A stretch of DNA of 64,000 bases from Pseudomonadota bacterium (GTDB lineage: Bacteria; Desulfobacterota; Desulfarculia; Desulfarculales; Desulfarculaceae): contig JAHIQI010000036.1 of assembly GCA_018902755.1 (NCBI GenBank), positions 1 to 64,000 of the forward strand. The letters are read 5' to 3'. A model generated the notes under the pieces. The model searched no databases and was not told the DNA's origin. It saw only the letters and a program-made list of their open reading frames with translations. Below, piece by piece: positions 16,067 through 25,142 of the stretch; the first letter of the stretch is position 1; each line of letters starts with the position of its first letter. The translations under genes and the position numbers were made by a program.

Positions 16067-16765
16067 ATGATGCCGGACAAGAACGAGCTGCGCGAACAAC
16101 TTAGCGCCCGCTGGCAGGAGCTTTGGCCCCAGGAGCTGGAGACGGGGCGCGCGCCCATGTTCGATGGCGCGGGCAAGGCGGCCGAGCGCCTGCGCCGCCT
16201 CAAGGAGTACCATCTGGCCAGGGTGCTGGCCGTCACCCCGGAGCCCTGCCTGCTTCAGGTGCGCATAAACGCCCTTAACGACAACAAGAGCCTTTTGGCC
16301 ACCACGCCTGGGCTCAAGCAGGGGCTCATGCGCATCACCCCGCCGGACGTGCCCCTGCCCCTGCGCAGCCGGGCCCTCAGGGGCTGGTCTCTGGCCGAGT
16401 CCGGGCACCTGGTGCGCCTGCCCACCTCCCGGCCGGGCAAGGCCGAGCTGTTGGTGGGCGCGGCCCTGGCCGTGGACCGGCGTGGCCGCATCCTGGGCGA
16501 CGGGAGGGGAATGCTGGATTTCAGCTGGGCCCTGCTCAAGCATCTGAAGGTGATCTCCGACGAGACCCCGGTGGCGGTGTTGGTGCACGACGAGCAGATT
16601 TTGGAAGAGCTTCCCGAGGAGCCATGGGACCTGATGGCCGATTTGGTCATCACCCCCACCCGGGTGTTGCGCATCCCCGCGGTGCGGCGGCCCAAGGCGT
16701 CCCTGGACGAGCTTCCCGAGCACCTGGCCTCCCTGCCCGTGACCCAGGCGGCCCTGGGGCGTTAG
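16067..16765 (+). CDS. 5-formyltetrahydrofolate cyclo-ligase-like protein (MTHFS domain)
   Basis: The 232-residue product matches the COG0212 fold without being a classical cyclo-ligase. GGAGAGG precedes the ATG by nine bases; an ATG follows directly as an alternative. The N-terminal part (RLRRLKEYHLARVLAVTP) and the C-terminal part (ELLVGAALAVDRRGRILGDG, then GMLDFSWALLK, then VLVHDEQILEELP) keep the family topology. The longer N-terminal insert and a missing clear P-loop-like ATP signature suggest the divergent MTHFS-domain group. True cyclo-ligases turn 5-formyl-THF into methenyl-THF with ATP. It is co-transcribed with the LamG gene. Confidence 0.7.
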   Translation: MMPDKNELREQLSARWQELWPQELETGRAPMFDGAGKAAERLRRLKEYHLARVLAVTPEPCLLQVRINALNDNKSLLATTPGLKQGLMRITPPDVPLPLRSRALRGWSLAESGHLVRLPTSRPGKAELLVGAALAVDRRGRILGDGRGMLDFSWALLKHLKVISDETPVAVLVHDEQILEELPEEPWDLMADLVITPTRVLRIPAVRRPKASLDELPEHLASLPVTQAALGR

Positions 16766-16804
16766 ACGGGCCCGTGGCGGGACGCCCCGCCGCAGCGAAG
16801 ACGG

Positions 16805-17170
16805 CTAGTGACGCGGTTGTTCGGAAAAAGCCAGCCCCGCCCGAAAAGGAAGACCTACAGAGTCCTGCTCCCGGTTCAGCCAAAGCAGCTCGGCTGTTAC
16901 TTGGCGGGAAGCGCCGTTGTGGGGGTTGATGTTCAAATCCAGAAGATAGTCGTGGGGGGCTTCCAGGCAGCGGTGCAAATGGAAGCCGCCGCAGTCGAGC
17001 CGGCCCAGGGCCAGGCAACAGCCCCGGCGGGATAGGTTCAGCACTTGAGCGGAGCATGAGGAAGAAAGCAGTTTGCCGGAAAAGCTTTCGCGCACCACGA
17101 ACTCGGCGGCCAAATTGGCTTCCCGGCGTTGGTCGGCGCGGCGCTCGACGCAAAAAGGCCACAGCTTCAT
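16805..17170 (-). CDS. PilZ-domain protein (c-di-GMP receptor candidate)
   Basis: The 121-residue product has the two PilZ signatures: RRADQRREANLAAEF, which supplies the Arg-rich switch, and LNLSRRGCCLAL, matching (N/D)-x-S-x-x-G. A predicted beta-barrel follows, with VTAELLWLNREQDSVGLPF. The ATG at 17170 follows GCGAGGAC; earlier in-frame ATGs at 17188 and 17215 have no ribosome site. It is a stand-alone PilZ protein, so it would pass on a c-di-GMP signal by protein contact. A GGDEF protein is encoded at 27.7 kb. Confidence 0.8.
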   Translation of the reverse strand: MKLWPFCVERRADQRREANLAAEFVVRESFSGKLLSSSCSAQVLNLSRRGCCLALGRLDCGGFHLHRCLEAPHDYLLDLNINPHNGASRQVTAELLWLNREQDSVGLPFRAGLAFSEQPRH

Positions 17171-17335
17171 TAGTCCTCGCAATGCCATATGGGGACCCAG
17201 CTGTGGCCAACGCATGATTACAAGTAGCAGCCCGGAGCGGGAAAAGCAAGTCTTTGTGACTTGCCAAGGCGTTCATAAGTCGGGTTTTGCCCAACAAGGG
17301 CATGGCCTCTCATCCAGCAAGCGGGGAAACACCCA

Positions 17336-18811
17336 GTGTCAGTAAGCAGTACCAAGGTAGACAAGGTTCTGTTCGTAACCCCGGAGATAACACCTCTGGC
17401 CAAAAGCGGCGGCCTGGGCGACGTGGCCGCCGGGCTGCCTCCGGCCCTGACCGCCCTGGGCCTGGACATGCGCCTGGTCATGCCCTTGTACGGCCACATC
17501 GACCGCCAGGTTCACGATGTCACCGACAGCGGCCTGGAGTTGGTGGTTCCCGTGGCCGGGGAAATGAAGCCCTGCCGGGTGTGGCAGGCCCGGGTGGGTG
17601 GCTGCCCGGTTTACCTGCTGGGCAATGAGCAGTATTTCAGCCGCCCCGGCCTGTACGGTGATGTGTACGGCGACTTCGGCGACAACCTGGAGCGCTTCGT
17701 CTTCTTGTGCCGGGGAGCGGTGGAGTTGGCCCGGGCCCTGGACTGGCCCGCCCAGGTGGTGCACGCCCACGACTGGCAATGCGCCCTTTTGCCCGCCTAC
17801 CTTGCCACGCGGCCTTTTGACCTGGGCCCCCTGGACGGCGCGGCGGGCATCATCACCATCCACAACCTGGCCTTCCAGGGCATCTACCCGCGTCACGACT
17901 TCCACATCACCGGACTGCCCCATTACATGGACAATATGGAGGGGGCCGAGTACTGGGGCAACATCTCCCTCTTGAAGGCCGGCCTGATGACCGCCGGAGC
18001 CATCACCACGGTGAGCCCCACCTATGCGGCCGAGATTCAGACCCCGGAGTTGGGCATGGGCATGGAGGGCGTGCTGCGCCGCCGCTCCCAGGATCTCCAC
18101 GGCATCATCAACGGCGTGGACTACGCCCAATGGTCCCCGGAAAACGACCCCCTGCTGCCCGCCACCTATTCGGCCGGCGATCTTGGCGGCAAGGCCCTGT
18201 GCCGCCGGGCCTTGCTGGAGGCCTTCGGCCTGGACGCCGCGGCCCAGCGCGGCCCTGTCATGGGCTTCATCGGCCGCCTCACCCACCAGAAGGGGCTTAG
18301 CCTCATTACCGAGGCGGGCGAGGCCCTGCTGGACATGGGGGCGAGCCTGACCCTGTTGGGCACCGGCGACGCGGAGGTGGAAGCGGCCCTTAGCCGCCTG
18401 GCCGCCCGCCATCCCGGCCGGGTGGGGCTGAAGCTGACCTTCAGCGAACCGCTGGCCCACCTGCTGCAAGGGGGCAGCGACCTGATGCTAATGCCCAGCC
18501 GTTTCGAGCCCTGCGGCCTGAACCAGATGTACGCCCTGCGCTACGGCACCCCGCCCCTGGTGCACGCCACCGGCGGGCTCAAGGACACGGTGACGCCATT
18601 TGACCAGGCCGGCGGCGCGGGCACGGGCTTTGTGTTCAGCGAGTTCAACCGAGAGGCGTTTCTGGAACTGGCGATGGAGGCGGGCCGGGTCTTTGCCCAG
18701 CCCCGGTCCTGGCGGAGGCTGATGCTGAACGGCATGGCCCAGGATTTTTCCTGGACCGCCAGCGCGCGGCGCTACCTGGAGCTATACCAGGGCACCGCCA
18801 AAAAGCGTTAG
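17336..18811 (+). CDS. glgA: Glycogen synthase
   Basis: The 491-residue protein is a GT5-family ADP-glucose:alpha-1,4-glucan glucosyltransferase. The N-terminal Rossmann fold starts VLFVTPEITPLAKSGGLGDV, where KSGGLGD binds ADP-glucose. It continues with HAHDWQCALLPAYL and IITIHNLAFQGIYP. The C-terminal half has GRLTHQKGLSLI and the catalytic PSRFEPCGLNQMYALRYG. Length and motif order are normal. The start is GTG with GGGG upstream. No other glg gene is adjacent. Confidence 0.95.
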   Translation: MSVSSTKVDKVLFVTPEITPLAKSGGLGDVAAGLPPALTALGLDMRLVMPLYGHIDRQVHDVTDSGLELVVPVAGEMKPCRVWQARVGGCPVYLLGNEQYFSRPGLYGDVYGDFGDNLERFVFLCRGAVELARALDWPAQVVHAHDWQCALLPAYLATRPFDLGPLDGAAGIITIHNLAFQGIYPRHDFHITGLPHYMDNMEGAEYWGNISLLKAGLMTAGAITTVSPTYAAEIQTPELGMGMEGVLRRRSQDLHGIINGVDYAQWSPENDPLLPATYSAGDLGGKALCRRALLEAFGLDAAAQRGPVMGFIGRLTHQKGLSLITEAGEALLDMGASLTLLGTGDAEVEAALSRLAARHPGRVGLKLTFSEPLAHLLQGGSDLMLMPSRFEPCGLNQMYALRYGTPPLVHATGGLKDTVTPFDQAGGAGTGFVFSEFNREAFLELAMEAGRVFAQPRSWRRLMLNGMAQDFSWTASARRYLELYQGTAKKR

Positions 18812-19025
18812 GCGAAACTCCAAGGCTTGAGTGGAGGTAGGAGGCTGGGTGCCACCGCTGGGCAGGTCATCACGATCTGCTCTATATTGGCCGCCTGTAC
18901 GCTCCAATCCCCTTCTGTTTGACCGGAGAAGATTTATTCCGCTCAGGTTTTTAGCCTGCCGGTCTGGCTGCCAACATCTTCAATTACTCGCATGAAGCGA
19001 TTTTAGTCAACCCGGCCGGCGAGAA

Positions 19026-19445
19026 TCAAACCCCCGCCTCGCCGCTGATGTCGCGGACTATGCCCAGCAGGTACAAGGGACGCCCGCTTTCGTCGCGCAC
19101 CAGCCAAGCCTGGGTGCGCACCGGAAACACGGTGCCATCGCTCTTGATGTATTCCTTTTCATAAACCTCGCACCAGCCCTTTTGCATGACCTGCTCCTCG
19201 CGGAGCTTGTCTTCCAGGTCGCGCCATTTGGCCGGGGTGAGTTCCTGATAGGTCTTCTTGTGTAGCTGCTTCAGGCTGTAGCCCAGCATGTCCTGATAGG
19301 CCTGGTTGGCCTGCACCACCTTGCCGTCCATGGCGCAGAGTACGATGCCTTCGCCCAGGGTGCGGGCCAAGGCCATGGTCAAGGTATGAAACTTGTCCCG
19401 GCTCAGGGCCAGGCGCTCTTTCACTTGGGCCAGCTCGTCGGTCAT
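19026..19445 (-). CDS. Single PAS-domain protein
   Basis: The 139-residue product is one PAS domain (GEGIVLCAMDGKVVQANQA, then YQDMLGYSLKQL) with a PAC end (FPVRTQAWLVRDESGRPLY, then LGIVRDISGE). A short N-terminal coiled coil precedes it. No kinase, GGDEF or other output domain is attached, so it must signal through a partner. GGAGGGGAA lies just before the ATG. The 214-base stretch between glgA and this gene holds no feature I could support. Confidence 0.85.
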   Translation of the reverse strand: MTDELAQVKERLALSRDKFHTLTMALARTLGEGIVLCAMDGKVVQANQAYQDMLGYSLKQLHKKTYQELTPAKWRDLEDKLREEQVMQKGWCEVYEKEYIKSDGTVFPVRTQAWLVRDESGRPLYLLGIVRDISGEAGV

Positions 19446-19481
19446 GTTCCCCTCCCGGTTTACAACCGCTTCCGCTCACCT

Positions 19482-20327
19482 CTAGCCTTCTTGCGGAGTC
19501 TTCTGCCCTCCCCCCATGCGGTAGCCTTCCATATCCAAGGCGGCGTAGTCGTAGCCCGCCGCCTTGACCGCCTGCACGATTCTCTCGCGCAAAGATTCAT
19601 CCAGGGCGCGGGCCAGGTCCTCGGGCGCAAGCTCCAGCCGGGCCACGGGGAAATGATCGCGCACCCTGAGGTTGCCCGGCAACAGCTCGCGCAGGCCATG
19701 TTCGGCTTTGCCTATGCGCTCCAGTGCCTCCTGGCTCAGCTCGGTGCCCCAGGGCACCCGAGAGGCCAGGCAGGCGGCGGCGGGCAGCTCGGCGGTGGGC
19801 AGTCCCAGAGCACGGCTCAGGGCGCGCACCTCGGCCTTGCCCAGGCCCGCCTCGGCCAGGGGGCTGATGAGCCCCAACTCCTGCACAGCCCGTTCGCCGG
19901 GGCGGAAGTCCATGGCGTCGTCGGCTTGGCTGCCTTCGGCCACCGCGGCCAGGCCCAGCTGGTCGGCCAATTCCTTTAGGCGGCCCAGGCGCAGGCGCTT
20001 GCAGTGGTAGCAGCGCTGGGGGTCGTTGCGCACTATGTCCGGGTCGTCCAGCTCGCAGGCGTCCATCTCATGCAGAGTCACCCCCAGGTGGGCGGCCAGG
20101 GAGCGGGCCCGGGCCGCCTCCCAGGGGGGGGTGAGGGCCCCCAGGCAAATGCCAGCCTGCACCCGGTCACCCAGCACCCGCCTGGCGGCGGCCAAAAGCA
20201 GGCTGGAGTCCACCCCACCGGAGAAGGCCACCATCAGCGAGTCCAGGCCCGCCAGCCGCTCCACCAGCCGTTGCCAGCCTTGGGCCAGCTCCGGCGGCAG
20301 ATCCAACTTCGCGCCTTCTTCACGCAT
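19482..20327 (-). CDS. larE: LarE-type ATP-dependent sulfur transferase
   Basis: The 281-residue protein has the PP-loop MVAFSGGVDSSLLLAAA near its N-terminus and the RCYHCKRLRLG motif at about 115-125. LarE gives the sulfur of its own cysteine to the nickel-pincer cofactor precursor; the candidate sacrificial Cys is in AACLASRVPWGTE (near residue 187). LarB, LarC and LarA genes are not in the window. It is translated two bases after the CBS gene's stop codon, in the order CBS-protein then... LarE is upstream: its frame begins just right of that stop on the minus strand reading, so the CBS gene lies 5' of it. The family also includes GuaA-like ATP pyrophosphatases of unknown role. Confidence 0.88.
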   Translation of the reverse strand: MREEGAKLDLPPELAQGWQRLVERLAGLDSLMVAFSGGVDSSLLLAAARRVLGDRVQAGICLGALTPPWEAARARSLAAHLGVTLHEMDACELDDPDIVRNDPQRCYHCKRLRLGRLKELADQLGLAAVAEGSQADDAMDFRPGERAVQELGLISPLAEAGLGKAEVRALSRALGLPTAELPAAACLASRVPWGTELSQEALERIGKAEHGLRELLPGNLRVRDHFPVARLELAPEDLARALDESLRERIVQAVKAAGYDYAALDMEGYRMGGGQKTPQEG

Positions 20328-20329
20328 GG

Positions 20330-20923
20330 CTACAACAGAACCCCGTGCCCGGCCTCTTGCAAGGCCTCCACCAGGGGTTCAAGCTCGGTTTTCTTCAAAC
20401 GGAAGGTGTAAATGCGCCGCCCCACGTCCGAAGAGAGTTGGGCCACGCTGATCACCTCTCCGCCCTGCTTGCGAATGATGGCGTAGACCTCTTCCAGGGC
20501 CTCGCTGCCCGGCTTGAGGGCCACGTCCAGGCGGGTGCTGTCTTCCAAGAGCCCCAACAGGGCCACGAACACCCCCAGGATGTCTGCCAGGGTGATGATG
20601 CCCACCAGGTGGCCGTTCTCCACCACCGGCAGCCCTGTAAGCTTGTGCCGGTGGATGAGCCTGGCGGCCTGGAACACCGTGTCGCCCCCGCCGATTACCA
20701 TGGGGTCGTGGGACATGACGTCGCGCACCTTAAGCTCCTCCAGCAGGCTGGCGAAGTAAGCGGTGCGCAGGTCTATGTCGGTAACCAATCCCACCAGCAG
20801 GCCATCCTCCACCACCGGCAAATGGCGCACCCCATGGGTCTGCATCAGTTCCAGGGCTTCGGCCACCGAGGCTTCCGGCGAAATGGTCCACGGGTTGGGA
20901 CTCATGCGATTGGCGACGATCAT
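20330..20923 (-). CDS. CBS-domain-pair protein with C-terminal ACT-like region (AcuB-like)
   Basis: The product has 197 residues. The ATG at 20923 sits six bases after AGGAGG; an ATG two codons earlier touches that site and is less likely. Two CBS motifs are visible: MSPNPWTISPEASVAEALEL with HLPVVEDGLLVGLVTDIDL, and MSHDPMVIGGGDTVFQAARL with GLPVVENGHLVGIITLADI. Together they form a Bateman module that binds adenosyl nucleotides. The last 65 residues (YAIIRKQGGEVISVAQLSS) look ACT-like. It lies immediately upstream of larE on the same strand and is likely co-transcribed. The ligand is unknown. Confidence 0.85.
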   Translation of the reverse strand: MIVANRMSPNPWTISPEASVAEALELMQTHGVRHLPVVEDGLLVGLVTDIDLRTAYFASLLEELKVRDVMSHDPMVIGGGDTVFQAARLIHRHKLTGLPVVENGHLVGIITLADILGVFVALLGLLEDSTRLDVALKPGSEALEEVYAIIRKQGGEVISVAQLSSDVGRRIYTFRLKKTELEPLVEALQEAGHGVLL

Positions 20924-21106
20924 CCGCATCCTCCTGCTGACATGATGGGCCTATAAGTTGGGAATAGCAGTTTTGGCGGTCAAAAAGATAGCCCCAAAAA
21001 ATTGACCCATCGGTCACGTTGCGCGCATTATTTGACTTCCAAGCCTTGTTGCGGACCCGAGTGCACACTATAATAATTCGCGTCAGGGTTCCATAAAAAT
21101 GTCACA

Positions 21107-21146
21107 TCAAGACATCTTGACATTAACTTAGGTATAATCTTAAGTT
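21107..21146 (+). promoter_or_regulatory. pyrG promoter with two overlapping inverted repeats
   Basis: A perfect TATAAT (21133-21138) is preceded, 18 bases upstream, by AAGACA (21109-21114). The -35 lies inside the inverted repeat TCAAGA-CA-TCTTGA (21107-21120), and the -10 lies between AACTTA (21125-21130) and TAAGTT (21141-21146). Both repeats are placed as operators would be. The 5' untranslated region is about 90 bases. Confidence 0.55.
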
Positions 21147-21236
21147 AGATCAGATAAACCATGGCGGTCCGCGCCAGGTGTCGGCAATGGCCGTGCACCA
21201 CCACGGCAACCACCAGCCGCGCAGGAGATCAGTCAA

Positions 21237-22877
21237 ATGACCCCAAAATTCATCTTTACCACCGGTGGCGTGCTTTCTTCCTTGGGCAAGGGACTGGCTT
21301 CGGCCTCCATTGGAGCCCTGTTGGAAGCACGGGGGCTTACGGTGGTGCTGCAAAAGCTGGATCCCTACGTCAACGTAGACCCCGGCACCATGAACCCCTT
21401 CCAGCACGGCGAGGTCTACGTCACCGACGACGGAGCCGAAACCGACCTGGACATGGGCCACTACGAGCGCTTCACCCACGCCAGAATCACCAAGAAGTGT
21501 AACTACACCACCGGCTCCATCTACAACAGCGTGATCAACAAAGAGCGCCGGGGCGACTACCTGGGCGGCACGGTGCAGATCATTCCCCACGTCACCGATG
21601 AGATCAAACAGGCCATCACCAACGTGGTGGACGGCTCGGACCTGGCCATCGTGGAGATCGGCGGCACGGTGGGCGACATCGAGTCCCTGCCTTTTTTGGA
21701 GGCCATCCGCCAGTTCCGCAACGACGTGGGCAAGGAAAACTGCCTGTACATCCACCTGACCCTGGTGCCCTACATCAAAAGCGCCGGTGAGCTCAAAACC
21801 AAACCCACCCAGCACTCGGTCGCCGAGCTTCGCCGCGTGGGCATCCAACCGGACATCCTGCTCTGCCGCACCGAGATGCCCCTGGACCGCAGCCTAAAGG
21901 AAAAAATCGCCCTGTTCTGCAACGTGGAGCCCGAGGCGGTGATCACCGCGGTGGACGTGGAAGACATCTACGAGGTGCCGCTGAAGTTCCACGAACAGGG
22001 TCTGGACGAGCAGGTCTGCCGCAAGCTCAACATCTGGACCCGCACCCCCAAGTTGGACAACTGGGAGGAGCTTGTCTACAAGCTCAAGAACCCGGCCCAC
22101 GAGGTGTCCATCGCCATGGTGGGCAAGTACGTGGACCTTCGTGAATCCTACAAGAGCCTCAACGAAGCCCTGTGCCACGGCGGGGTGGCCAACAACACCC
22201 ATGTGAACATCACCTACGTGGACAGCGAGCAGGTGGAGCGCGAGGGCGCGCAGATCATCGGCCAGGTGGACGGCATCCTGGTGCCCGGCGGCTTCGGCTC
22301 GCGCGGGGTGGAAGGCAAGATCAAGGCGGTGCAGATGGCCCGCGAGCAGAACATCCCCTACTTCGGCATCTGCTTCGGCATGCACATGGCGGTGATCGAG
22401 TACGCCCGCAACGTGCTGGGCTGGAAAGAGGCCCACTCCTCGGAGATCGACCCCAACACCCCCTACCCGGTCATCTACCTCATGCGCGAGTGGTTCGACT
22501 TCCGCTCCCAACGGATCGAGCGCCGCGACGAGTTGACCGACAAGGGCGGCACGATGCGCCTGGGGGCCTACCCCTGCAAGCTCATCGAGGACACCCTGGC
22601 CTACAAGGCCTACAAGACCGACGAGATCAGCGAGCGCCACCGTCACCGCTATGAATTCAACAACGAGTTCAAGGACGCCCTGGCCGAAAAGGGTCTCATC
22701 GTCAGCGGCACCAGCCCGGACGGCGAATTGGGCGAGATCGTGGAGATGGTAGACCATCCCTGGTTCCTGGGTTGCCAGTTCCACCCCGAGTTCCAGTCGC
22801 GGCCCATGACCCCCCATCCCCTGTTCCGCGATTTCATCCGGGCCGCCTTGCGCTACAAAAACGCCAAGGGAGCCTAG
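21237..22877 (+). CDS. pyrG: CTP synthase
   Basis: The 546-residue enzyme aminates UTP to CTP with ATP and glutamine. The synthetase half starts [20 protein letters not shown] (P-loop-like) and has [20 protein letters not shown] and [19 protein letters not shown]. The glutamine amidotransferase half contains the Cys nucleophile in [12 protein letters not shown] and the His-Glu pair in [11 protein letters not shown]. Length and ends are normal. AGGAGA precedes the ATG by ten bases. It heads pyrG-kdsA-kdsC, a common order in this group; kdsA begins three bases after its stop codon. Confidence 0.98.
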   Translation: MTPKFIFTTGGVLSSLGKGLASASIGALLEARGLTVVLQKLDPYVNVDPGTMNPFQHGEVYVTDDGAETDLDMGHYERFTHARITKKCNYTTGSIYNSVINKERRGDYLGGTVQIIPHVTDEIKQAITNVVDGSDLAIVEIGGTVGDIESLPFLEAIRQFRNDVGKENCLYIHLTLVPYIKSAGELKTKPTQHSVAELRRVGIQPDILLCRTEMPLDRSLKEKIALFCNVEPEAVITAVDVEDIYEVPLKFHEQGLDEQVCRKLNIWTRTPKLDNWEELVYKLKNPAHEVSIAMVGKYVDLRESYKSLNEALCHGGVANNTHVNITYVDSEQVEREGAQIIGQVDGILVPGGFGSRGVEGKIKAVQMAREQNIPYFGICFGMHMAVIEYARNVLGWKEAHSSEIDPNTPYPVIYLMREWFDFRSQRIERRDELTDKGGTMRLGAYPCKLIEDTLAYKAYKTDEISERHRHRYEFNNEFKDALAEKGLIVSGTSPDGELGEIVEMVDHPWFLGCQFHPEFQSRPMTPHPLFRDFIRAALRYKNAKGA

Positions 22878-22880
22878 GCC

Positions 22881-23717
22881 ATGGCCTCGCCGGTCCCCAG
22901 CGTGACCCTGGGCGGGCGCTCCTTTGGCCGCGACGAATTCTTCATCATCGCCGGGCCCTGCGTGCTGGAGAGCCTGGAGCTGGCCAGCCAGGTGGCCTCG
23001 CGCCTGGCCGAAGTGGCCGCCTCTCTGGACATACCGCTGATCTTCAAGTCCAGCTTTGACAAGGCCAACCGAACCAGCGTCACCAGCTTCCGGGGCCCGG
23101 GCCTGGAGCAGGGCCTGGAGTGGCTGGGGCGCATCAAGGAAATGACCGGCCTGCCGGTGATCAGCGACATCCACAGCCCGGACCAGGCCTCGGCGGCCGC
23201 CCAGGTACTGGACGTGTTGCAGATACCGGCCTTCCTGTGCCGCCAGACCGACCTGCTGGTGGCCGCGGGCGAGACCATGAAACCGGTGAACGTGAAAAAG
23301 GGCCAGTTCATGGCCCCCCACGACGTGGGGCCCATAATCGCCAAGGTGCGAAGCACCGGCAACGACAAGGTGTGGCTCACCGAGCGGGGCAGCAGCTTCG
23401 GCTACAACAACCTGGTGGTGGACATGCGCTCCATCGCGGTGATGCGCGCCATGGGCCCGCCGGTGGTGTTCGACGCCACCCACAGCGTGCAGCTGCCCGG
23501 CGGCCTGGGACTGTCCAGCGGCGGCGACCGCGCCCACGCCCCGGCCCTGGCCCGGGCCGCCGTGGCCGCCGGGGCCGACGCGGTGTTCATCGAGACCCAC
23601 CCCGACCCGGAGCACGCCCTGTGCGACGGCCCCAACAGCCTTCCCCTGGACCAGGTGGCGGCTCTACTCAAGCAACTCAAGGCCATCCACGCCCTGGTGC
23701 GGGAGGAGGCGGCATGA
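22881..23717 (+). CDS. kdsA: 3-deoxy-8-phosphooctulonate synthase (KDO-8-P synthase)
   Basis: The 278-residue enzyme condenses phosphoenolpyruvate with arabinose 5-phosphate in lipopolysaccharide Kdo synthesis. Family motifs are FFIIAGPCVLES, IFKSSFDKANRTS, SFRGPGLEQGL, LPVISDIHSP and FLCRQTDLL. Later come FMAPHDVGP, LTERGSSFGYNNLVVDMR and VVFDATHSVQLPGG. The metal-independent versus metal-dependent type depends on the residue in the 'PC' region; Cys is present at AGPCVL, which favours the metal-dependent type. It overlaps kdsC by four bases. Confidence 0.97.
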   Translation: MASPVPSVTLGGRSFGRDEFFIIAGPCVLESLELASQVASRLAEVAASLDIPLIFKSSFDKANRTSVTSFRGPGLEQGLEWLGRIKEMTGLPVISDIHSPDQASAAAQVLDVLQIPAFLCRQTDLLVAAGETMKPVNVKKGQFMAPHDVGPIIAKVRSTGNDKVWLTERGSSFGYNNLVVDMRSIAVMRAMGPPVVFDATHSVQLPGGLGLSSGGDRAHAPALARAAVAAGADAVFIETHPDPEHALCDGPNSLPLDQVAALLKQLKAIHALVREEAA

Positions 23718-24244
23718 GTGACATCAGCGTGATTGAACGGGCGGCCCGCATCAAACTCATGGTGCTGGACATAGACGGCGTGCTCACCGACGGCCGGGTC
23801 ATCTACGACCAGGACGGGCGCGAGCTGAAGTTCTTCGACATCAAGGACGGCCACGGCCTGAAGCTGTTGCAGCGGGCCGGTTTCCAGATAGCCTGGCTAA
23901 GCGGGCGGGCCTCCAAGGTGAACCGTGTGCGGGCCGAGGAGCTGGGCATCGACGAGTTGGTGGAGGACTGCAAGGTCAAGCTGCCCGAGTTTCTGCGCCT
24001 GGTGGCCGACCGGGGCCTCACGCCCGAGCAGGCCGCCTTCATGGGCGACGACCTCATCGACCTGCCGCCCATGCGGGCCTGCGGTCTGGCCCTGGCCACG
24101 GCCGACGCCTGGCCCGCGGTGCGCGAGGCCGCCCACTGGGTGGCCGGGCTGCCCGGCGGGCGGGGCGCGGTGCGCGAGGCCTGCGAGTTGCTCTTAAAGG
24201 CATCCGGCAAGTGGGAAGAGGTCACTGGGGGATATTTTCAATAA
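23714..24244 (+). CDS. kdsC: 3-deoxy-D-manno-octulosonate 8-phosphate phosphatase
   Basis: The 176-residue HAD-type phosphatase removes phosphate from KDO-8-P. It has the nucleophile motif LMVLDIDGVLTDGR, the second motif WLSGRAS, the Lys region, and FMGDDLIDLPPMR as the metal site. The C-terminal end GGRGAVREACELLLKASGKW is typical of KdsC tetramers. The ATG overlaps the kdsA stop (ATGA) after GGAGGAGG. In many relatives lptC, lptA and lptB follow; here the AT-rich island begins 28 bases later instead. Confidence 0.96.
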   Translation: MSDISVIERAARIKLMVLDIDGVLTDGRVIYDQDGRELKFFDIKDGHGLKLLQRAGFQIAWLSGRASKVNRVRAEELGIDELVEDCKVKLPEFLRLVADRGLTPEQAAFMGDDLIDLPPMRACGLALATADAWPAVREAAHWVAGLPGGRGAVREACELLLKASGKWEEVTGGYFQ

Positions 24245-24271
24245 CCGAAATAAATGATTTATTCAAAACTA

Positions 24272-24682
24272 TTAATTGGAAATATCCTCTACACTTGCCT
24301 GCCCTGTTTTCACTATATCAATTGAATATTTTGAAAGCTTTTTGTTCCCCCAACTTAAAGTAAAAGAAACATTGCCTGGGCTTGGAATGCCAAGACCGCC
24401 GATCTCCACGATTTGTCTGTTTCGCTTTTTCCCTTGAAAATTTAGTCGCAAGTTATGCTCAAGCAAAGTGTTTTTGTTATTTTTTACGACCAGATTTAGA
24501 TCGTAACTTTTATTGGACTTGTCGTCTTTACCAATTTCAATTAGCGCAAAGTATACCATCTTCTGCACAAAAAAGGGTAAACTGGGTCCAGCTAGTTGCG
24601 AAAGCATATTAAAAATTGATACGTTATTCGTTCTAGAGTCGTTTACGACTCCCTCTGCGACCAAAGAAAAGATTGTTTTCAT
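24272..24682 (-). CDS. Unknown protein of the three-gene cassette, DUF6941-like
   Basis: The 136-residue product starts TIFSLVAEGVVNDSRTNNVS followed by IFNMLSQLAGPSLP. That opening, a middle of beta strands (YFALIEIGKDD, then SYDLNLVVKNN) and the end GIPSPGNVSFTLSWGNKKL resemble the DUF6941 type of small beta-sandwich proteins, whose role is unknown. The match is by pattern only. It is the last gene of the cassette, four bases after the 151-residue gene, and has low-GC codons. No signal peptide or membrane segment is present. Confidence 0.6.
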   Translation of the reverse strand: MKTIFSLVAEGVVNDSRTNNVSIFNMLSQLAGPSLPFFVQKMVYFALIEIGKDDKSNKSYDLNLVVKNNKNTLLEHNLRLNFQGKKRNRQIVEIGGLGIPSPGNVSFTLSWGNKKLSKYSIDIVKTGQASVEDISN

Positions 24683-24686
24683 TTTT

Positions 24687-25142
24687 CTACCCCTTTACGA
24701 CTCCTATGATCGGTTTTTGACGTGCGCGATCCATGTTAACTCCGTCGGCCTTGGAAATATTTTTAGCAATATTTTCAACTCTATAATTTGCATTAACTAT
24801 AGTAATTGAAGTATCCTCCAAGTCCACAAAATATTTCTCTGAAATATGTTTTGCCCATTTTAAAGGCCTCTCCGACAAGTCATGAAAAAAGCTTATAACT
24901 TCAGATGGTGGTTTGTGCGCCAGCGAAAAAATAATACCATAAATAATTGCTGCGTCTTCAAGATGTGATGCTGAACCAATAGTTGCTAAAAATTCATAGA
25001 CTAATTGTGTTGTTTCTAGTTTTTCTGACAGTTCAATCACCGTTTCATCTTGGTAAATTTTTCTATACAAAAAGTATGGTGTGTTCGCTAATAAAATGTA
25101 TTTTGCCAGCTGATCTATATTTAATACGTTAACTGACGTCAT
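24687..25142 (-). CDS. Unknown helical protein of the three-gene cassette
   Basis: The 151-residue product is predicted mainly helical (IDQLAKYILLANTPYFLY, then QLVYEFLATIGSASHLEDAA). A small beta-rich part at the end contains DTSITIVNANYRVENIAKN. No enzyme motif, membrane helix or known family was recognised. Its ATG overlaps the stop codon of the upstream cysteine-hydrolase-like gene by four bases (ATGA), a sign of translational coupling. It may be a binding partner of that protein, but this is inference from gene overlap alone. Confidence 0.6.
   Translation of the reverse strand: MTSVNVLNIDQLAKYILLANTPYFLYRKIYQDETVIELSEKLETTQLVYEFLATIGSASHLEDAAIIYGIIFSLAHKPPSEVISFFHDLSERPLKWAKHISEKYFVDLEDTSITIVNANYRVENIAKNISKADGVNMDRARQKPIIGVVKG

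Noticed and set aside
21894..23615. Leftward 573-codon open frame across pyrG and kdsA
   Set aside because: It mirrors two certain genes in GC-rich DNA, is rich in His, Gly and Val as such shadows are, and has no ribosome site.
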